A stretch of DNA of 14,188 nucleotides from Actinomycetales bacterium (GTDB taxonomy: Bacteria > Actinomycetota > Actinomycetes > Actinomycetales > JAHECE01): NCBI GenBank assembly GCA_024641895.1, contig JAHECE010000040.1, forward strand, positions 1-14,188, written 5' to 3'. A model generated the notes under the pieces. The model saw only the letters and a program-made list of their open reading frames with translations, searched no databases and had not been told where the DNA came from. Each line of letters starts with the position of its first letter. The stretch's first letter is position 1. Of the stretch, positions 12,115-14,188 are shown piece after piece. Position numbers and translations under genes: made by a program.

Positions 12115-13485
12115 GTGGCGCAGAGAGGCGTCCTCGAGCTCGCCCGGGACGGGCTCGACGCCATCGCCCGCCGGCACCCCGCCCGCCTCGCGCTCACGGT
12201 CTTCGCCGGTGTCGTCGCGCTCGTCACGCTGCTGCTCAGCCTGCCGGCAGCCACGGCTCGAGGCGACCGAGCGCCTCTCGTCGACGCCCTGTTCACTGCG
12301 ACGTCGTCGGTGTGCATCACCGGGCTGACGGTCGTCGACACCGCCGCCTACTGGTCCCGTTTCGGGCACGGGGTGATCCTGGCGGGAATCCAGGTCGGGG
12401 GCTTCGGCGTGATGACGCTGGCCTCCATCCTCGGCCTCGCCGTGTCCCGCCGCCTCGGGCTCACCCAGCGGCTCCTGACCGCCTCCGAGACCAAGACGAC
12501 CAGGCTCGGCGAGGTCGGTTCGCTGGTCCGCGCGGTCGTCATCACCTCGTTCGTGGTCGAGAGCATCCTCGCGCTGGCCCTGTTCCCCCGGTTCCTCGCC
12601 CTCGGCCAGGGCGCCGCCGAGGCGTTGTGGAACGCCACGTTCTACGCCGTCTCGATCTTCAACAACGCCGGCTTCGTGAACACCCCCGGCGGCCTGCACC
12701 CGTACGTGGGTGACCCGTGGGTCAACTTCCCGGTGATCATCGGCGCCTTCATCGGCGCCCTCGGCTTCCCCGTCATCCTGGTGCTCGCCCAGAAGTGGCG
12801 CAAGCCCTCGCGATGGAACCTGCACGCCAAGCTCACCGTGACGACCTCGCTCGCCCTCGCCGCGATGGGCACCGTGCTGATCGGCGCCCTCGAGTGGCTG
12901 AACCCACGGACGTTCGGCGCGCTCCCGATCCCCGACCGGCTCCTCGCCGCCCTCATGGCGGGCATCACGCCGCGGTCGAGCGGCTTCGCGACGGTCGACG
13001 TCGGCGAGATGAGGGAGGCCACCTGGTTGCTCCAGGACGCCCTGATGTTCGTCGGCGGCGGCAGCGCCTCCACGGCCGGCGGCATCAAGGTCACGACCCT
13101 TGCAGTGATGCTCCTGGCGATCGGCGCCGAGGCCCGCGGTGATCGCGACGTCGACGCCTTCGGTCGCAGGATCCCGCCCGAGTCGCTCAGGCTCGCGGTC
13201 GCCGTGACCTTCATCGGCGCCACGACCATCCTCGTCGCGTCGCTCGCCCTCCTCTCGATGACGGACCTTCGCCTCGACGTCATCCTCTTCGAGGTGATCT
13301 CCGCCTTCGCCACCTGCGGCCTGAGCACGGGGATCACCCCTGCCCTCCCGGACGAGGCGAAGTATCTTCTCTCCGCGCTCATGTTCGCGGGAAGAACCGG
13401 CACCATGACCGTCGCAGCAGCCCTGGCAGTCCGTAGCCGGCGCAGGGTGATCCGTCAGCCTGAGGAAGGGCCGATCATTGGTTGA
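12115..13485 (+). CDS. trkH: Potassium uptake protein TrkH/KtrB family
   Basis: 456-residue K+ translocating membrane subunit built of four M1-P-M2 repeats. The pore-loop segments appear in order: TATSSVCITGLTVVDT (61-76), NATFYAVSIFNNAGFVNT (173-190), MAGITPRSSGFATVDV (281-296) and ISAFATCGLSTGIT (395-408). Each supplies a filter strand with its Gly (Gly70, Gly186, Gly290, Gly402). Also conserved are MFVGGGSASTAGGIK (311-325), the intramembrane gate region, and MFAGRTGTMT near the C-terminus. GTG at 12115 follows GGGAGGA (12107-12113) very closely, so the exact start is slightly uncertain. The stop overlaps the trkA start by 8 bases, so the pair is co-translated. A long structured leader precedes it. 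Confidence 0.95.
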   Translation: MAQRGVLELARDGLDAIARRHPARLALTVFAGVVALVTLLLSLPAATARGDRAPLVDALFTATSSVCITGLTVVDTAAYWSRFGHGVILAGIQVGGFGVMTLASILGLAVSRRLGLTQRLLTASETKTTRLGEVGSLVRAVVITSFVVESILALALFPRFLALGQGAAEALWNATFYAVSIFNNAGFVNTPGGLHPYVGDPWVNFPVIIGAFIGALGFPVILVLAQKWRKPSRWNLHAKLTVTTSLALAAMGTVLIGALEWLNPRTFGALPIPDRLLAALMAGITPRSSGFATVDVGEMREATWLLQDALMFVGGGSASTAGGIKVTTLAVMLLAIGAEARGDRDVDAFGRRIPPESLRLAVAVTFIGATTILVASLALLSMTDLRLDVILFEVISAFATCGLSTGITPALPDEAKYLLSALMFAGRTGTMTVAAALAVRSRRRVIRQPEEGPIIG

Positions 13486-14146
13486 CAAGAACGAGAAGGC
13501 GACCTCCGCGGTCCTGGTCATCGGCCTGGGTCGCTTCGGGTCCTCCCTCGCCAGCACGCTCGACCGGCTGGGTCGAGACGTCCTAGCGGTCGAGCGGGAT
13601 CCCGAGCTCGTCCAGAAGTGGTCCGGCCGCATCCCGCTCATCGAGGCGGATGCGACCAACCCCGAGGCCCTGGAACAGCTGGGTGCCCGGGACTTCGAGG
13701 TCGCCGTCGTCGGCGTCGGCACCGCGCTCGAGGGCAGCGTGCTGATCACCGGCAACCTGGTGGACCTCGGCACGCCGCAGATCTGGGCCAAGGCCATCTC
13801 GGCCGAGCACGGGCGCATCCTTCAGCGGATCGGCGCGCACCACGTCGTGTACCCGGAGTTCGACGCCGGCGAGCGGGTCGCGCACCTCGTCTCGGGCAAG
13901 ATGCTCGACTACATCGAGTTCGAGGACGACTTCACCATCGTCAAGATGCGCCCGCCGCGCGAGGTGCAGGGCTTCACCGTCGGGGAGTCGCGGATCACGC
14001 GGCGGTACGGCATCACCGTGATCGGCGTGAAGCCACCGGGGCAGCCCTTCGTCTACGCCACCGATGAGACCCGGATCGACCCGGCCGACCTGCTCATCGT
14101 CTGCGGCGACACGACGTTGCTGGAGCGGTTCGCCGCGCGACCCTGA
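13478..14146 (+). CDS. trkA: TrkA-type K+ channel regulatory subunit (RCK/KTN)
   Basis: 222 residues, the usual single-RCK length (KtrA/CeoB-like). Cytoplasmic ring protein that gates TrkH in response to nucleotide. The Rossmann glycine motif GLGRFG is at 16-21. The second strand ends LAVERDPE with Glu39, which favours NAD(H). EADATN is at 57-62, and RIGAHHVVYPEFDAGERVAH is followed by a C-terminal RCK_C domain (about 145-220, ending DLLIVCGDTTLLERF). The start is TTG at 13478: GAGGAAGGG at 13462-13470 is a strong Shine-Dalgarno 7 bases upstream, and the start lies 8 bases inside trkH. Forms an operon with trkH, and a strong hairpin follows the stop. A start a few codons later is possible. 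Confidence 0.94.
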   Translation: MVDKNEKATSAVLVIGLGRFGSSLASTLDRLGRDVLAVERDPELVQKWSGRIPLIEADATNPEALEQLGARDFEVAVVGVGTALEGSVLITGNLVDLGTPQIWAKAISAEHGRILQRIGAHHVVYPEFDAGERVAHLVSGKMLDYIEFEDDFTIVKMRPPREVQGFTVGESRITRRYGITVIGVKPPGQPFVYATDETRIDPADLLIVCGDTTLLERFAARP

Positions 14147-14155
14147 ACCGGCGGT

Positions 14156-14187
14156 CTCGAGCAGGGCGCGGGCCCGCCCTACTCGAG
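14156..14187 (+). terminator. Terminator-like hairpin after trkA
   Basis: CTCGAGCAGGGCG (14156-14168) and CGCCCTACTCGAG (14175-14187) form a 13-position stem with one mismatch (14162/14181) and a 6-base loop, 9 bases after the trkA stop. The window ends at 14188, so any T-tract cannot be seen. Confidence 0.7.
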
Positions 14188-14188
14188 G

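Noticed and set aside
11362..13818. 818-codon open frame on the minus strand across acuC, trkH and trkA
   Set aside because: Its codons are in the same register as trkH, where stops require rare TTA/CTA/TCA codons. The translation is Arg/Gly/Asp-rich low complexity with no domain, and trkH and trkA on the plus strand have full motifs.
1..14188. CRISPR arrays, tRNA or rRNA genes, insertion sequences, defence or biosynthetic clusters
   Set aside because: No spaced repeat series, cloverleaf, transposase or terminal inverted repeat was found; all genes fit conserved actinobacterial families.

Overview
The window looks like chromosomal DNA from a high-GC actinobacterium, most likely of the order Micrococcales (Cellulomonas-like); this is an inference. 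The grounds are very high GC with G/C-ending codons, frequent GTG starts plus one TTG, menaquinone genes, a System II cytochrome c operon headed by a histidine phosphatase, a 32-residue basic ribosomal protein next to a small excisionase-type HTH gene, and several apparently leaderless starts. I count 18 protein genes (one cut by the window edge). I see no tRNA, rRNA, insertion sequence, prophage or CRISPR array. No stretch over 300 bases lacks a gene; the longest gap is the 262 bases between the MarR and YceI genes.

Layout. 1-1681 (+): the 3' part of menE, then menA, the two enzymes on either side of ring closure in menaquinone synthesis; a long hairpin in the gap covers the menA ribosome-binding site. 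1544-2495: a small DUF4229-type membrane protein (-), whose 3' end runs 138 bp into menA, diverges from a PLDc_N-like small membrane protein (+). 2582-7471 (-): one tightly coupled operon, histidine phosphatase, resA-like thioredoxin lipoprotein, ccdA, resB, ccsB, making the cytochrome c maturation apparatus. 7587-8883: a MarR regulator (-) diverges from a YceI gene (+) across a region with TCAACTGAA repeats. 8991-10112: a glutaredoxin-like gene (-) diverges from a HAD-IB phosphatase (+). 10288-11926 (-): acuC-like deacetylase, excisionase-type HTH, ribosomal protein bS22. 12115-14146 (+): trkH-trkA potassium uptake, preceded by a hairpin-rich leader and closed by a strong terminator-like hairpin.

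How the genes fit together. The left half is an electron-transfer assembly region: menaquinone feeds the cytochrome bc complex, and ResA/CcdA supply reductant so that ResB/CcsB can attach haem to apocytochromes outside the membrane. The right half is a mix of conserved housekeeping genes (ribosome, small redox protein, phosphatase, K+ uptake).

I do not see a previously undescribed multi-gene system. The observations most worth checking are regulatory: the hairpin hiding the menA Shine-Dalgarno, the shared -10 to start-codon geometry at two divergent gene pairs (leaderless expression), the MarR/YceI operator, and the structured trkH leader. Two structural oddities are the DUF4229 gene reading into menA and a PLDc_N-like protein that seems to have lost its second membrane helix.
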